Shown: one piece after another, positions 40,262 to 48,554 of the stretch
Layout: every line of letters starts with the position of its first letter
Numbering within the stretch: position 1 is the stretch's first letter
Assembly: GCF_040253635.1 (NCBI RefSeq)
Contig: NZ_JBEJGX010000003.1
Coordinates: forward strand, 8,953,501-9,017,500
DNA: 64,000 nucleotides
Direction of reading: 5' to 3'
Origin: Streptomyces sp. Edi2
GTDB taxonomy: Bacteria; Actinomycetota; Actinomycetes; Streptomycetales; Streptomycetaceae
Made by a program: the position numbers and the translations under genes
The notes under the pieces: model-generated
What the model saw: the letters and a program-made list of their open reading frames with translations, nothing else
Told to the model about the DNA's origin: nothing
The model's database searches: none

Positions 40262-41338
40262 TTGAAGCACACCAGCGCACCTGAGTCCCGCACCGTCCTC
40301 GGCAGTGCGGCGACCGTGGTTCTGATCGCCGCCGCACTCACCCTGCAGTGCGCCCAAGCCGCCCCCGCCAAGGCCCCTGAGCCCCCGTCAGCGACCGCTG
40401 CCGCGCAGCGCGCCAGGACCATCAGCTCCGCCCTCGGAGCCAGCGCGGCGGGCTTCTACTACGACGCGCCGCGCAACAAACTCATCGTCAATGTGACCAC
40501 CGCGGCCGCCGTGGCCAAGGTCCATGGTGCCGGCGCCGATGCCAAGATCGTCAAGCACTCCCTCACCTCGCTGAACGCGGCTCGTGCGACCCTCAAGCAG
40601 AAGGCCACCATCCCCGGGACGTCCTGGGCGATGGACCCCAGGACCAACAAGGTGGTCGTCGTCGCCGACCGTACGGTCAAGGGCGACCGCTTGACGCAGC
40701 TCAAGAAGGTCACCTCCTCGCTCGGCGACCGGGTCGTCCTCAGGCAGTCGGCGGGCACACTCCGGCCGCTGATCTCCGGTGGCAACGCCCTCTGGGGCAA
40801 CGGCGCGCGCTGCTCGCTCGGCTTCAACGTCATCAGGGACGGACAGCCGTACTTCCTGACCGCCGGCCACTGCACCAACGCGGTGCGCAACTGGTCCGCC
40901 TCACAAGGAGGTCCGGAGATCGCGGTGACGGAGGCCGGAGCCTTCCCCGGTGACGACTTCGGGATCGCGAAGTACACCGACGCCGGTATCGCCCACCCCA
41001 GCCGGGTGGACCTCTACAACGGCAGCCTGCAGCCGATCGGCAAGGTGGGCGATGCCATCGTGGGCGAGCGGGTGCGGCGCAGCGGCAGCAGTACGCATGT
41101 CCGGACCGGTGAGGTCACCGCCGTCGAGGTGACGGCCAACTACCAGGAAGGGCCGGTCGACGATCTGGTCCAGACCGGTATCTGTGCGGAATCCGGCGAC
41201 AGCGGCGGCCCGCTCTTCGACGGAGACACCGCGCTGGGCCTGACCTCGGGTGGCAGGGGCAGCTGCCTTCTGGGCGGCGAGTCCTTCTACCAGCCCGTAC
41301 GCGAGGCCCTGGAGAAGACCGGATCTCACCTCGGCTGA
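40262..41338 (+). CDS. secreted streptogrisin-like serine protease (S1 family) with prodomain
   Basis: A protein of 358 residues. Signal peptide (residues 1-34), then a propeptide of the alpha-lytic protease type (about 40-170) and a mature chymotrypsin-like domain that begins ISGGNALWG. The catalytic triad is visible: His in YFLTAGHCTN, Asp in PGDDFGIAKYTD and Ser in CAESGDSGGPLFDGD. Cys pairs flank His and Ser as in streptogrisins. The prodomain acts as a folding chaperone and is cut off outside the cell. The start is a TTG with GAGG seven bases upstream. A 47-codon leader ORF ends one base before it. Confidence 0.88.
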   Translation: MKHTSAPESRTVLGSAATVVLIAAALTLQCAQAAPAKAPEPPSATAAAQRARTISSALGASAAGFYYDAPRNKLIVNVTTAAAVAKVHGAGADAKIVKHSLTSLNAARATLKQKATIPGTSWAMDPRTNKVVVVADRTVKGDRLTQLKKVTSSLGDRVVLRQSAGTLRPLISGGNALWGNGARCSLGFNVIRDGQPYFLTAGHCTNAVRNWSASQGGPEIAVTEAGAFPGDDFGIAKYTDAGIAHPSRVDLYNGSLQPIGKVGDAIVGERVRRSGSSTHVRTGEVTAVEVTANYQEGPVDDLVQTGICAESGDSGGPLFDGDTALGLTSGGRGSCLLGGESFYQPVREALEKTGSHLG

Positions 41339-41391
41339 TCTGACGGACGGGGCGGACGGGGCCGACCGGGTGGGGCGGGCGGACGAGGTGA

Positions 41392-41412
41392 ACCGGGCCG
41401 GTCGGGCCCGGT
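41392..41412 (+). terminator. hairpin after the protease gene
   Basis: ACCGGGCC pairs with GGCCCGGT around a five-base loop, between the convergent protease and phosphotransferase genes. Confidence 0.6.
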
Positions 41413-41431
41413 CCGAGTCCGGGGGCGGCCA

Positions 41432-42460
41432 CTACGGACGCTGCGAGGGCAGTGGCTTGAGCCTGGGCCACCGGTCCAGCATGCGCCGCCGCAGGTCCGA
41501 AGTGAGCCGGTGCAGACCTCGCAGATCGGCCCGCTCGGCCGTCAGCTGCGCGACGACGCCGAGCCGGTGGGCCAGCCGCTGCCGGGCCGTGGCGGTGCCC
41601 CATTTCCAGTCGTGGTCCGGGATGCGGTCCAGGTGGTCGACGGTGCCGCGGTGGGCCCGCTGTACCAGGGCGTCGCCGCGCAGCAGCCAGCCGGCACAGG
41701 CGTCGGTCAGATCGCCGTGGGGCTCGGTCCCGGTCGCGGTGGTCCATGCGGTGCGGTAGGCCGCCTCGGCGCGGTCCATGAGCGGTGCGGTTGCCGCGGT
41801 GGAGCACCAGCAGGTGGGAAATCCGATGCGCAGGTAGGCGAGTTCCATGATCCCGTTGCCGAGCGCGGCCTGTTCGAAGTCGATGAACCGGACGCCCTGT
41901 GCGGTGTGCAGGTCATTTCCGGGGCACGGGTCCCCATGGAGCAGGGCGTGCCCCGTTGCCCGGCCGATCCGGTCCGCGAGAGCGCGGAGTTCGGCGGGCG
42001 CGCAGGACGGCACGGACACGTCCAGCGCCTCGGCCAGGCGGAGGAACGAGCCGATGTCGTCCTGCGCCGGGCCGGACCAGGCCGGCAGGAGACCGGTGTC
42101 CTCGGGGGTGCCGGTGGCGTGCAGCCGGGCGAGTGCGGTGGCGTAGTCGACAATCCACTCCCGGGGCGGCCGGCGGGGCTCGAGACGCTCCAGAACCAGC
42201 ACCCGCTCCTCGTCGTCGGTGCCCAGCAGGCCCGGCACAATGGCCGGTTCGCCCCGGGAGGCGAGCCGCAGGGCCGTCACCTCGCGTGCATACCGCTGTG
42301 CGGCGTCGGGGGCGCCGACGATCTGCTTGACGACCGCCGGTCTTCCGTTCAGCTCGACGCGCCAGACGCGCGAGCGCGGGCTGCTGTCCAGCCTGCGGTG
42401 TCTTCCGGGTGTTCCCAGCCTTGCCCGTAACCCGTCTCCGAACGGCAGTTGCGCTGTCAT
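41432..42460 (-). CDS. aminoglycoside phosphotransferase (APH)-like kinase
   Basis: A protein of 342 residues with a protein-kinase-like fold. The Lys of the nucleotide pocket is in RPAVVKQIVG, the catalytic loop is HALLHGDPCPGNDLHTA and the metal-binding Asp is in RFIDFEQAALG. The APH family includes antibiotic kinases, choline/homoserine kinases and metabolite kinases, so the substrate is open. Codon 11 is TTA, implying possible bldA control. GGAAGG lies nine bases before the ATG at 42460; an ATG at 42469 is too close to that site. Confidence 0.82.
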   Translation of the reverse strand: MTAQLPFGDGLRARLGTPGRHRRLDSSPRSRVWRVELNGRPAVVKQIVGAPDAAQRYAREVTALRLASRGEPAIVPGLLGTDDEERVLVLERLEPRRPPREWIVDYATALARLHATGTPEDTGLLPAWSGPAQDDIGSFLRLAEALDVSVPSCAPAELRALADRIGRATGHALLHGDPCPGNDLHTAQGVRFIDFEQAALGNGIMELAYLRIGFPTCWCSTAATAPLMDRAEAAYRTAWTTATGTEPHGDLTDACAGWLLRGDALVQRAHRGTVDHLDRIPDHDWKWGTATARQRLAHRLGVVAQLTAERADLRGLHRLTSDLRRRMLDRWPRLKPLPSQRP

Positions 42461-42962
42461 GGCCCGCATCCTTCCACCCGTGCGCACGAGCGTGGCGGTC
42501 AGGGCGACGCCGCCGGGGCGAAATCGCCGCCAGGAAAACGCTGACAGGGGAAACGCCGACAGGGGGAATTCGCGGCCGGGGCGGACTCGATGTGCGGTTG
42601 CCTTGGATGCGTCCGGATGCCACGCACCCCCGGTGCGGGCGAGCCCGTTCACCGGGGGAGCGGGAGACAAGGGTGATGGCCTCGCCGCCCCCAGATGCGG
42701 CGATGCGGGATGCGGTCGAGCCATGGGTACGGCACTGCGCTCGACGAAACAGCGGGAGGACCGCGCCCCCGTCGGTACCACCGTCCCGACGGGGGACTCG
42801 GACGGTCTGGGGAGGAATGGCTACCAACCCGCCTCGCCGGCGGAGGAGACCGTCGCCCACGCCCCTTCTGGAGGGACCCTGAGCGGGCCCTCGTCCGAGG
42901 TGCCCGCCGCGGGCATCAGGTCGTCCCCGCCGCCGAGAACTCCGCGCAGCGCGTGGCTCGTC
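42461..42962. other. intergenic region
   Basis: No gene supported. A 21-codon frame near 42821 has a good ribosome site (GGGGAGG) and begins MATNPPRRRRRPSP, but is too short to judge. An almost perfect palindrome TGCCCGC-C-GCGGGCA lies near 42900, downstream of the repeat-protein gene. Confidence 0.4.
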
Positions 42963-43886
42963 TCAGCCGATGGTGGCGCCGGTGCTGGTGGCGCCGGTGG
43001 TGCCGCCTGCGCCGCCGCCGATCGTTGCGCCGGTGGTGGTGGCGCCGGTGGTGCCGCCTGCGCCGCCGCCGATGGTCGCGCCGGTGGTGGTGGCGCCGGT
43101 GGTGCCGCCTGCGCCGCCGCCGATCGTTGCGCCGGTGGTGGTGGCGCCGGTGGTGCCGCCTGCGCCGCCGCCGATCGTTGCGCCGGTGGTGGTGGCGCCG
43201 GTCGTGCCGCCCACGCGGCCACCGATCGTTGCGCCGGTGCTGGTGGCGCCGGTCGTGCCGCCGCCGAGCCTGCATCCCGCCGGCACCAGGACGAGCCTGC
43301 CTTGGACGACACGGAACTGGCAGAGCGTGCCTCCGCCGCCGCCGATGGTGGCGCCCGTGGTGGTGGCGCCGGTGGTGCCGCCCAGGCCGCCGCCGATGGT
43401 GGCGCCGGTGGTGGTGGCGCCGGTGGTGCCGCCCAGGCCGCCGCCGATGGTGGCGCCGGTGGTGGTGGCGCCGGTGGTGCCGCCCAGGCCGCCGCCGATG
43501 GTGGCGCCGGTGGTGGTGGCGCCGGTGGTGCCGCCCAGGCCGCCGCCGATGGTGGCGCCGGTGGTGGTGGCGGCTGTGGTGCCGCCCAAGAGGCCTCCGC
43601 CGATGGTGGCGCCCGTGGTGGTGGCGCCGGTCGTGCCGCCCACGCCTCCGCCGATGGTGGCGCCGGTGGTGGTGGCGCCGGTGGTGCCGCCCACTCCGCC
43701 ACCGATCGTGGCGCCGGTCGTAGTGGCTCCTGTGGCTTGTTCGGTGCTGGTCGGGGCCGAAGCTTTCGCTGTCTGCGGCGCTTCACTGCTCATCGCGGTG
43801 ATCGCGCCCACCGTTCCGGTGAGTGTCACAGCCAGGACAGATGCACCGATCACGTGGGGAATGCGCTTCCGGATGTTGGTCGCCAT
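42963..43886 (-). CDS. secreted protein made of 17-residue Gly/Ala/Thr repeats
   Basis: A protein of 307 residues. Residues 1-44 look like a signal sequence (MATNIRKRIPHVIGASVLAV, then a hydrophobic core). The rest is about 14 copies of a 17-residue unit of the form GGTTGATTTGATIGGGL, encoded by a 51-bp DNA repeat. The array is split by one non-repeat segment (TLCQFRVVQGRLVLVPAGCR) bounded by two Cys. Copies before the insert end in L, V or A differently from copies after it. No known domain is recognised; the regular Thr/Gly/Ile spacing is compatible with a beta-solenoid or fibrous surface protein. GAGGAGG precedes the ATG. The opposite strand is also open, but only this strand has a signal sequence and a ribosome site. 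Confidence 0.75.
   Translation of the reverse strand: MATNIRKRIPHVIGASVLAVTLTGTVGAITAMSSEAPQTAKASAPTSTEQATGATTTGATIGGGVGGTTGATTTGATIGGGVGGTTGATTTGATIGGGLLGGTTAATTTGATIGGGLGGTTGATTTGATIGGGLGGTTGATTTGATIGGGLGGTTGATTTGATIGGGLGGTTGATTTGATIGGGGGTLCQFRVVQGRLVLVPAGCRLGGGTTGATSTGATIGGRVGGTTGATTTGATIGGGAGGTTGATTTGATIGGGAGGTTGATTTGATIGGGAGGTTGATTTGATIGGGAGGTTGATSTGATIG
42966..43740. repeat. 51-bp tandem repeat array
   Basis: About 14 copies of a 51-bp unit in two blocks (about 42966-43270 and 43330-43740), coding for the 17-residue repeats of the protein above. Several neighbouring copies are identical at the DNA level, indicating recent expansion or gene conversion. Confidence 0.85.
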
Positions 43887-44885
43887 GATGCCTCCTCTTG
43901 AGTGGACGGGCCGTCGATAGCCAGCCTGGGAGGTCGGGCATGACCGCGGTGTTGATCCGGCGTGGCCCTCGCGTGACGCGCTCGGTACGGCCCGCCGATC
44001 CGCCGCTTCTTACCGGCCGGCCCGCCCCTGGTGAGCTGTCCCGTCAACCGGACCGGTCCGCGCTTGACCAGGTAGGACGCAGTCGTCATCACCGAAAGTG
44101 CCGAGATGATCGCCTTCCGTGGCGGCCGTGCGTCTCGCTGATATCCACGTCGCGGATTCATCGCTCCCCCGAGGGGATCGAGTCCTTGGCGGCCCTTTCG
44201 CGGGTGAGGTGTAAGGCGTCGTTGCCGCCGGACCGGCTGTACGCCATGGGGGAAAGCGGTGCGGGTGGCCGGCAGTGCGCACCGACGCCCGGCAGTCGCT
44301 GGGGAGAGGGTCGGACGAAGGCGCCGGACGAAGGCGCCGACCGGACCCGGGCGAACCGGACCGGCTGGGCAGGAGCCGACCGAACTGGACTCGTGCCGAA
44401 TCGGACGTGTCGAATCGGACTCGTGTCGAACCGGACCCGGCTGAGCAACTGCCCGCGGTCGGGCCGCGTCGCTACGGTGCCACGCCCCAGCGGCCGCTGC
44501 GCCCGCCGCCTGCCGCCCGGCATCCGCCGCCCCGGACCGGCCGTGGCGACAAGAGGCCGCGAGCCCACGCGCCCGCGGCCGGCTCCGGCGTTGTGGAGTA
44601 ACCCGATGCGCGCTCTGCCATCCGGGTGACGGGGCGTCAAGACCGTTGCAGGCGTGCTCACTCGGGTGGATTACTTGGAGCCATCCAATCCGGTGGGCCG
44701 CCTACCCTCTCGGGCGAGTGGCAGCCGGCCTACCTCGACCACACACCCACGTGAGGGCAGGCGGCGGTGCAGCACTGGCACCGCGACGGATGCCCTCCCG
44801 GGCAGAGGCGTGAAGACACCAGGCAGGTGCCGTTCGTCGGCATCGGCTGGTGCGGCGGCTCACATCACCTCTTCCTGGGGACGTC
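43887..44885. other. 1-kb intergenic region with short degenerate repeats
   Basis: No gene supported on either strand. Around 44316-44341 GGACGAAGGCGCCG occurs twice in tandem. Around 44395-44440 a 16-bp unit of the type TCGAATCGGACTCGTG occurs about three times with changes. The right end carries the ribosome site of the beta-helix protein. Confidence 0.5.
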
Positions 44886-45578
44886 ATGCGAACTGTCCGT
44901 ACATTGCGCTCCATCCTCGGTGTCTGCGCCCTGACCGTGGCGCTGACCGCCGGGCTGGTCGCGGTCCCGAACGAGGCACACGCCCAGACGCCTGTGCTGT
45001 GCAGCGAAACCTCGCTGGTCAATGCGATCACGGAGGCCAACGCTGCCGACGGGGGCACCCTGGCACTGGTCCCGTTCTGCACCTACCAAATCACCAGCGC
45101 GCACGGCACCGGACCCACCGGACCGGTGGGGCTTCCGCCCATCACCACGTCGATCACCCTGGTGGGAATGGGCGTCACCATCGCCCGTGACCCGGGCGCC
45201 CCGGCCTTCCGGGTCCTCCAGGTCCAAGGGGCCGCGAACGTGCCCGGCACCAAAGGCCAGTTGAGCATGGTGGGGGTCACCGTACGCGGCGGCAGTGCCG
45301 TGTCTCCCTGGCCGGGAGGCGGCATCTCGAACCTGGGGGGCACGGTCTCCCTGCTCACCAGCGCCGTCACCGGCAACACCGCCGTTGCCGGGGGCGGAAT
45401 CTACAACGACAACGGTGCCGTGTCGCTGACCGCCAGCTCCGTCACCGGAAACACCGCCACCTCCAGCGGCGGCGGCATCTACGTCAACTCCGGGGGTGTG
45501 ACCCTGCTGGGCACCACCGTGAGCGGCAACACCCCGGACAACTGTGCTCCGTCAGGCAGCGTCATCGGCTGCACCTGA
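44886..45578 (+). CDS. secreted right-handed beta-helix (Pmp-like) protein
   Basis: A protein of 230 residues. Signal peptide at residues 1-36 (cut near EAHAQTP). The mature part contains parallel beta-helix rungs: TSITLVGMGVTIARD, QLSMVGVTVRGGSA, GGGISNLGGTVSLLTSAVTG, NTAVAGGGIYNDNGAVSL, NTATSSGGGIYVNSGGVTLL. The recurring GGGI and GNTA motifs match the polymorphic-outer-membrane-protein type repeats found in secreted proteins of many phyla. Cys residues near both ends may close the helix. It is the first of three genes in a row (then two IPT/TIG proteins) on the same strand. GGGGAC lies before the ATG. Confidence 0.78.
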   Translation: MRTVRTLRSILGVCALTVALTAGLVAVPNEAHAQTPVLCSETSLVNAITEANAADGGTLALVPFCTYQITSAHGTGPTGPVGLPPITTSITLVGMGVTIARDPGAPAFRVLQVQGAANVPGTKGQLSMVGVTVRGGSAVSPWPGGGISNLGGTVSLLTSAVTGNTAVAGGGIYNDNGAVSLTASSVTGNTATSSGGGIYVNSGGVTLLGTTVSGNTPDNCAPSGSVIGCT

Positions 45579-45699
45579 CGGCCGGCCGGCGCCTCGGCCA
45601 CCACGCATCACGCAGCCCATCCCGACACCGGCGGCGCACACGGCCGCCCGGTCTCGGCTGATCACTCCCACTCACACACTCCACCGAAGGAGCTTCGCC

Positions 45700-46452
45700 A
45701 TGCCCATCTCTCCCAGTCAGGGTTCGACCGGAGGCGGGACCACCGTCAGCATCACCGGTACCAACCTCGGCGGCGCCACTGCCGTGCACTTCGGCTCCAA
45801 GACAGCCACCATCACCGGTAACACCCCCACCTCGGTCACCGTCATCAGCCCGTCGGGCAGCGGAACGGTTCCGGTGACCGTGACCACCCCCGGCGGAACC
45901 AGCAACCCGCTGTCGTTCTTCTACGTAGGCGCGCCCTTCAAGTCCAGCATCTCTCCGGTAACCGGCGTCACCGCCGGCGGCAACACCGTCACCATCAACG
46001 GCACCGGCCTGACCACCGCCAGCGCGGTGAACTTCGGTGCCGTCACGGCGACCCCGACCGTGGTCAACGACGGCCAGCTGACCGTCGCCGTGCCGGCGGG
46101 CACGGGCCCCGGACCGGTCAGCGTCAGCGTCACCACCGCGGGCGGAACCAACAACGGCCTGTCCTACACCTACGTCGACGCCCCGACCGTCACCACACTG
46201 AACCCCAACTCCGGCCCGGCCAGCGGCGGAACCGTGGTGACCCTCACCGGCACCAACCTCAGCAGCACCCAGTCGGTCGTCTTCGGCGCCACGCCCGCAC
46301 CGTTCACCGTCATCAGCGACACCACTGTTTCCGTCGTCACCCCGCCCACGCCGGACGGTTCCCCCGGCCCCGCCGCTGTCACCGTGACCACCACTGGTGG
46401 CGTTGCCACCGCCCCGGTCGACTTCACCTACCTGGCCGGCCCCGGCATCTGA
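45700..46452 (+). CDS. protein of three IPT/TIG domains
   Basis: A protein of 250 residues that is nothing but three immunoglobulin-like IPT/TIG domains of about 83 residues each, with the recurrent GGTTVSITGTNL, VHFGS, VTVTTPGGTSN pattern. IPT/TIG domains occur in surface receptors, glycan-binding and adhesion proteins. No signal peptide is present: the ATG at 45700 (GAAGGAG upstream) leads straight into the first domain. Either export is by a non-Sec route, or the protein acts inside the cell or is released by lysis. It lies 121 bp after the beta-helix gene. Confidence 0.8.
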   Translation: MPISPSQGSTGGGTTVSITGTNLGGATAVHFGSKTATITGNTPTSVTVISPSGSGTVPVTVTTPGGTSNPLSFFYVGAPFKSSISPVTGVTAGGNTVTINGTGLTTASAVNFGAVTATPTVVNDGQLTVAVPAGTGPGPVSVSVTTAGGTNNGLSYTYVDAPTVTTLNPNSGPASGGTVVTLTGTNLSSTQSVVFGATPAPFTVISDTTVSVVTPPTPDGSPGPAAVTVTTTGGVATAPVDFTYLAGPGI

Positions 46453-46617
46453 CCGGAACCCCGAGCCACTGACGGCCCGGTCCCCGGATCAGGCCACCGA
46501 ACCACCCGTCCGGACAGGGTGCGCCCAGCCCTGCCCGGTCCTCACCCAGCTCACTGACAAGCCTCGGCCCGGCGCTTCTCCTCGGCGGCCGGCCGGGGCT
46601 CACGCTCTCGAAGGACC

Positions 46618-48441
46618 ATGGCCGTGAATCGCTCAGCAGAACCGCCAACCGCTTCCGCCGCGCAGACGTCGGCCGCAGCCACACCCGCAGTCCTCTCCGT
46701 CTCTCCCGCCTCGGGTGCCTCCGCGGGCGGCACCATCGTGACGATCACCGGCACCGGCTTCACCGGTGCCACCGCCGTGCGCTTCGGTGCCACACCGACG
46801 TCGCAGTTCACCGTCGTCTCCGACACCCAGATCACCGCCACCACGCCGCTCGGCACCGGCACGGTGCAGGTCACCGTCACCACCCCCAGCGGCATCAGCA
46901 ACCAGTTCGTCACCTTCTCCTACGTCGCCACCCCCGCGCCGGTCTTGACGTCGGTGGTTCCTGCTTCGGGTCCGTCGTCGGGTGGTACGTCGGTGACGTT
47001 GACGGGTTCGGGTTTTACGGGTGCGTCGGTGGTGCGGTTCGGTGCGGTGTCGGCTTCGTTTGTGGTCAACTCCGCTACGCAGATCACGGCGACGGCGCCT
47101 GCGGGGTCGGGCACGGTGCAGGTCACCGTGGTCGGGCCGGGCGGTACGAGCAACGGTGTGCCGTTCACCTACACCACGGTCTCCGCGCCGGTCTTGACGT
47201 CGGTGGTTCCTGCTTCGGGTCCGTCGTCGGGTGGTACGTCGGTGACGTTGACGGGTTCGGGTTTTACGGGTGCGTCGGTGGTGCGGTTCGGTGCGGTGTC
47301 GGCTTCGTTTGTGGTCAACTCCGCTACGCAGATCACGGCGACGGCGCCTGCGGGGTCGGGCACGGTGCAGGTCACCGTGGTCGGGCCGGGCGGTACGAGC
47401 AACGGTGTGCCGTTCACCTACACCACGGTCTCCGCGCCGGTCCTGACCTCCGTGACCCCGTCTTCGGGCCCTCCGGCCGGGGGCACCACGGTCACTCTCG
47501 CCGGCACGGGCCTGGCCACCACCAGCTCCGTACGGTTCGGTGCCACGGCGGCAACCTCCTTCACCGTCGTCTCCGACACCCACGTCACCGCCGTCGCCCC
47601 TGCCGGGACCGGCACGGTGCAGGTCACCGTCACCACCCCGGGCGGCACCAGCAACGGCGTCTCCTACACCTACGCCGTGACGCCCGCCCTGAGCGGCGTC
47701 AGTCCCCACCAAGGGCCCACGTCCGGCGGGAACACCGTCACACTCACCGGCGCCAACCTCACCGGAACGACCGCGGTCACCTTCGGCACCACCCCCGCGA
47801 CCTCTTTCACGGTGCTGTCCCCGACCCAGATCTCCGCCGTGGTCCCCGCGGCCACCGCGGGCCCGGTCGACATCACCGTGACCACCCCGGGCGGCGCCAG
47901 CACCCTCCAGAGTGCCTACTTCTACGTCAGTACGCCGGTCCTCACCGGTGTTGCCCCGCCCTCGGGACCGCTCTCGGGCGGGAACACCGTCACGCTCACC
48001 GGTGTCCACCTCGTCGAAGCCACCGCGGTGCGCTTCGGGACGACCGCGGCAACCACATTCACGGTGGTCTCGGACACTCAGATCACCGCCGTGGTTCCGC
48101 CCGGAGGCGCCGGTCCGGTCGACGTCACCGTGAGCACAGCAGGGGGAACGAGCAACGGGATCTCCTACACCTACCTGGCGGCACCGGTCGTCACGACCGT
48201 GGTCCCGAATCAGGGGCCCACCGCCGGTGGCATCACCCTCACTCTCACCGGCACCGGCTTCGCCCAGGCAACCCAGGTGCTCATCGGCACCGACCCCGCG
48301 GGGTTCACCGTCGTCTCCGACAACCACATCGTCGTCGACGCCCTGCCCGGTCCCGCCGGCCCGGTCGACGTCACCGTCACCAGCCCCGGCGGTACCAGTA
48401 CACCGAAGACCTACACGCGGGTGGCCTCACCCGGGATCTGA
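46618..48441 (+). CDS. protein of seven IPT/TIG domains
   Basis: A protein of 607 residues: a short polar head (MAVNRSAEPPTASAAQTSAA) and seven IPT/TIG domains of about 83 residues. No signal peptide. Domains 2 and 3 (46934-47431) are identical at the DNA level, and their codons end in T or G far more often than the other domains, which use C-ending codons. So this part was probably introduced from another source and then duplicated. It forms a gene pair with the three-domain protein, with which it shares domain type and the C-terminal end GPGI/SPGI. A hairpin terminator follows 25 bp after the stop. The function is likely binding or scaffolding; ligand unknown. Confidence 0.82.
   Translation: MAVNRSAEPPTASAAQTSAAATPAVLSVSPASGASAGGTIVTITGTGFTGATAVRFGATPTSQFTVVSDTQITATTPLGTGTVQVTVTTPSGISNQFVTFSYVATPAPVLTSVVPASGPSSGGTSVTLTGSGFTGASVVRFGAVSASFVVNSATQITATAPAGSGTVQVTVVGPGGTSNGVPFTYTTVSAPVLTSVVPASGPSSGGTSVTLTGSGFTGASVVRFGAVSASFVVNSATQITATAPAGSGTVQVTVVGPGGTSNGVPFTYTTVSAPVLTSVTPSSGPPAGGTTVTLAGTGLATTSSVRFGATAATSFTVVSDTHVTAVAPAGTGTVQVTVTTPGGTSNGVSYTYAVTPALSGVSPHQGPTSGGNTVTLTGANLTGTTAVTFGTTPATSFTVLSPTQISAVVPAATAGPVDITVTTPGGASTLQSAYFYVSTPVLTGVAPPSGPLSGGNTVTLTGVHLVEATAVRFGTTAATTFTVVSDTQITAVVPPGGAGPVDVTVSTAGGTSNGISYTYLAAPVVTTVVPNQGPTAGGITLTLTGTGFAQATQVLIGTDPAGFTVVSDNHIVVDALPGPAGPVDVTVTSPGGTSTPKTYTRVASPGI
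46934..47431 (+). repeat. exact 249-bp tandem duplication inside the IPT/TIG gene
   Basis: Positions 46934-47182 and 47183-47431 appear identical over 249 bp (83 codons, one domain). Codons such as TTG, GGT, TCG, GTT and TTT are frequent here and rare in the flanking domains. Confidence 0.9.
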
Positions 48442-48466
48442 GGCGTGCAAGCCGCGCGCAGCCCGG

Positions 48467-48491
48467 GACGCGGAATGAAAAATGCCGCGTC
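48467..48491 (+). terminator. terminator of the IPT/TIG genes
   Basis: GACGCGG pairs with CCGCGTC around an A-rich 11-base loop, 25 bp past the stop. Confidence 0.65.
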
Positions 48492-48554
48492 ACCACCCTT
48501 CGAGCCAAAGTAAGATGCCCTATCGAATATCACCACTTACTTCGGGAGGGCTTG

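Noticed and set aside
42821..42882. 21-codon frame starting MATNPP with a good ribosome site
   Set aside because: It shares only MATN with the nearby repeat protein; too short and Arg/Pro-rich to support as a gene.
42970..43920. Long open frames on the + strand through the 51-bp repeat array (Pro/Val/Ala-rich)
   Set aside because: All frames stay open because the repeat lacks stops. Only the minus strand has a signal sequence and a GAGGAGG ribosome site.
43898..44629. 243-codon frame on the + strand in the 1-kb gap
   Set aside because: No ribosome site, no family motif and irregular codon use; it reads through the degenerate repeats.
44886..48441. Contractile injection system or phage tail module
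   Set aside because: IPT/TIG and beta-helix domains occur in such particles, but no sheath, tube, baseplate or ATPase gene is present.
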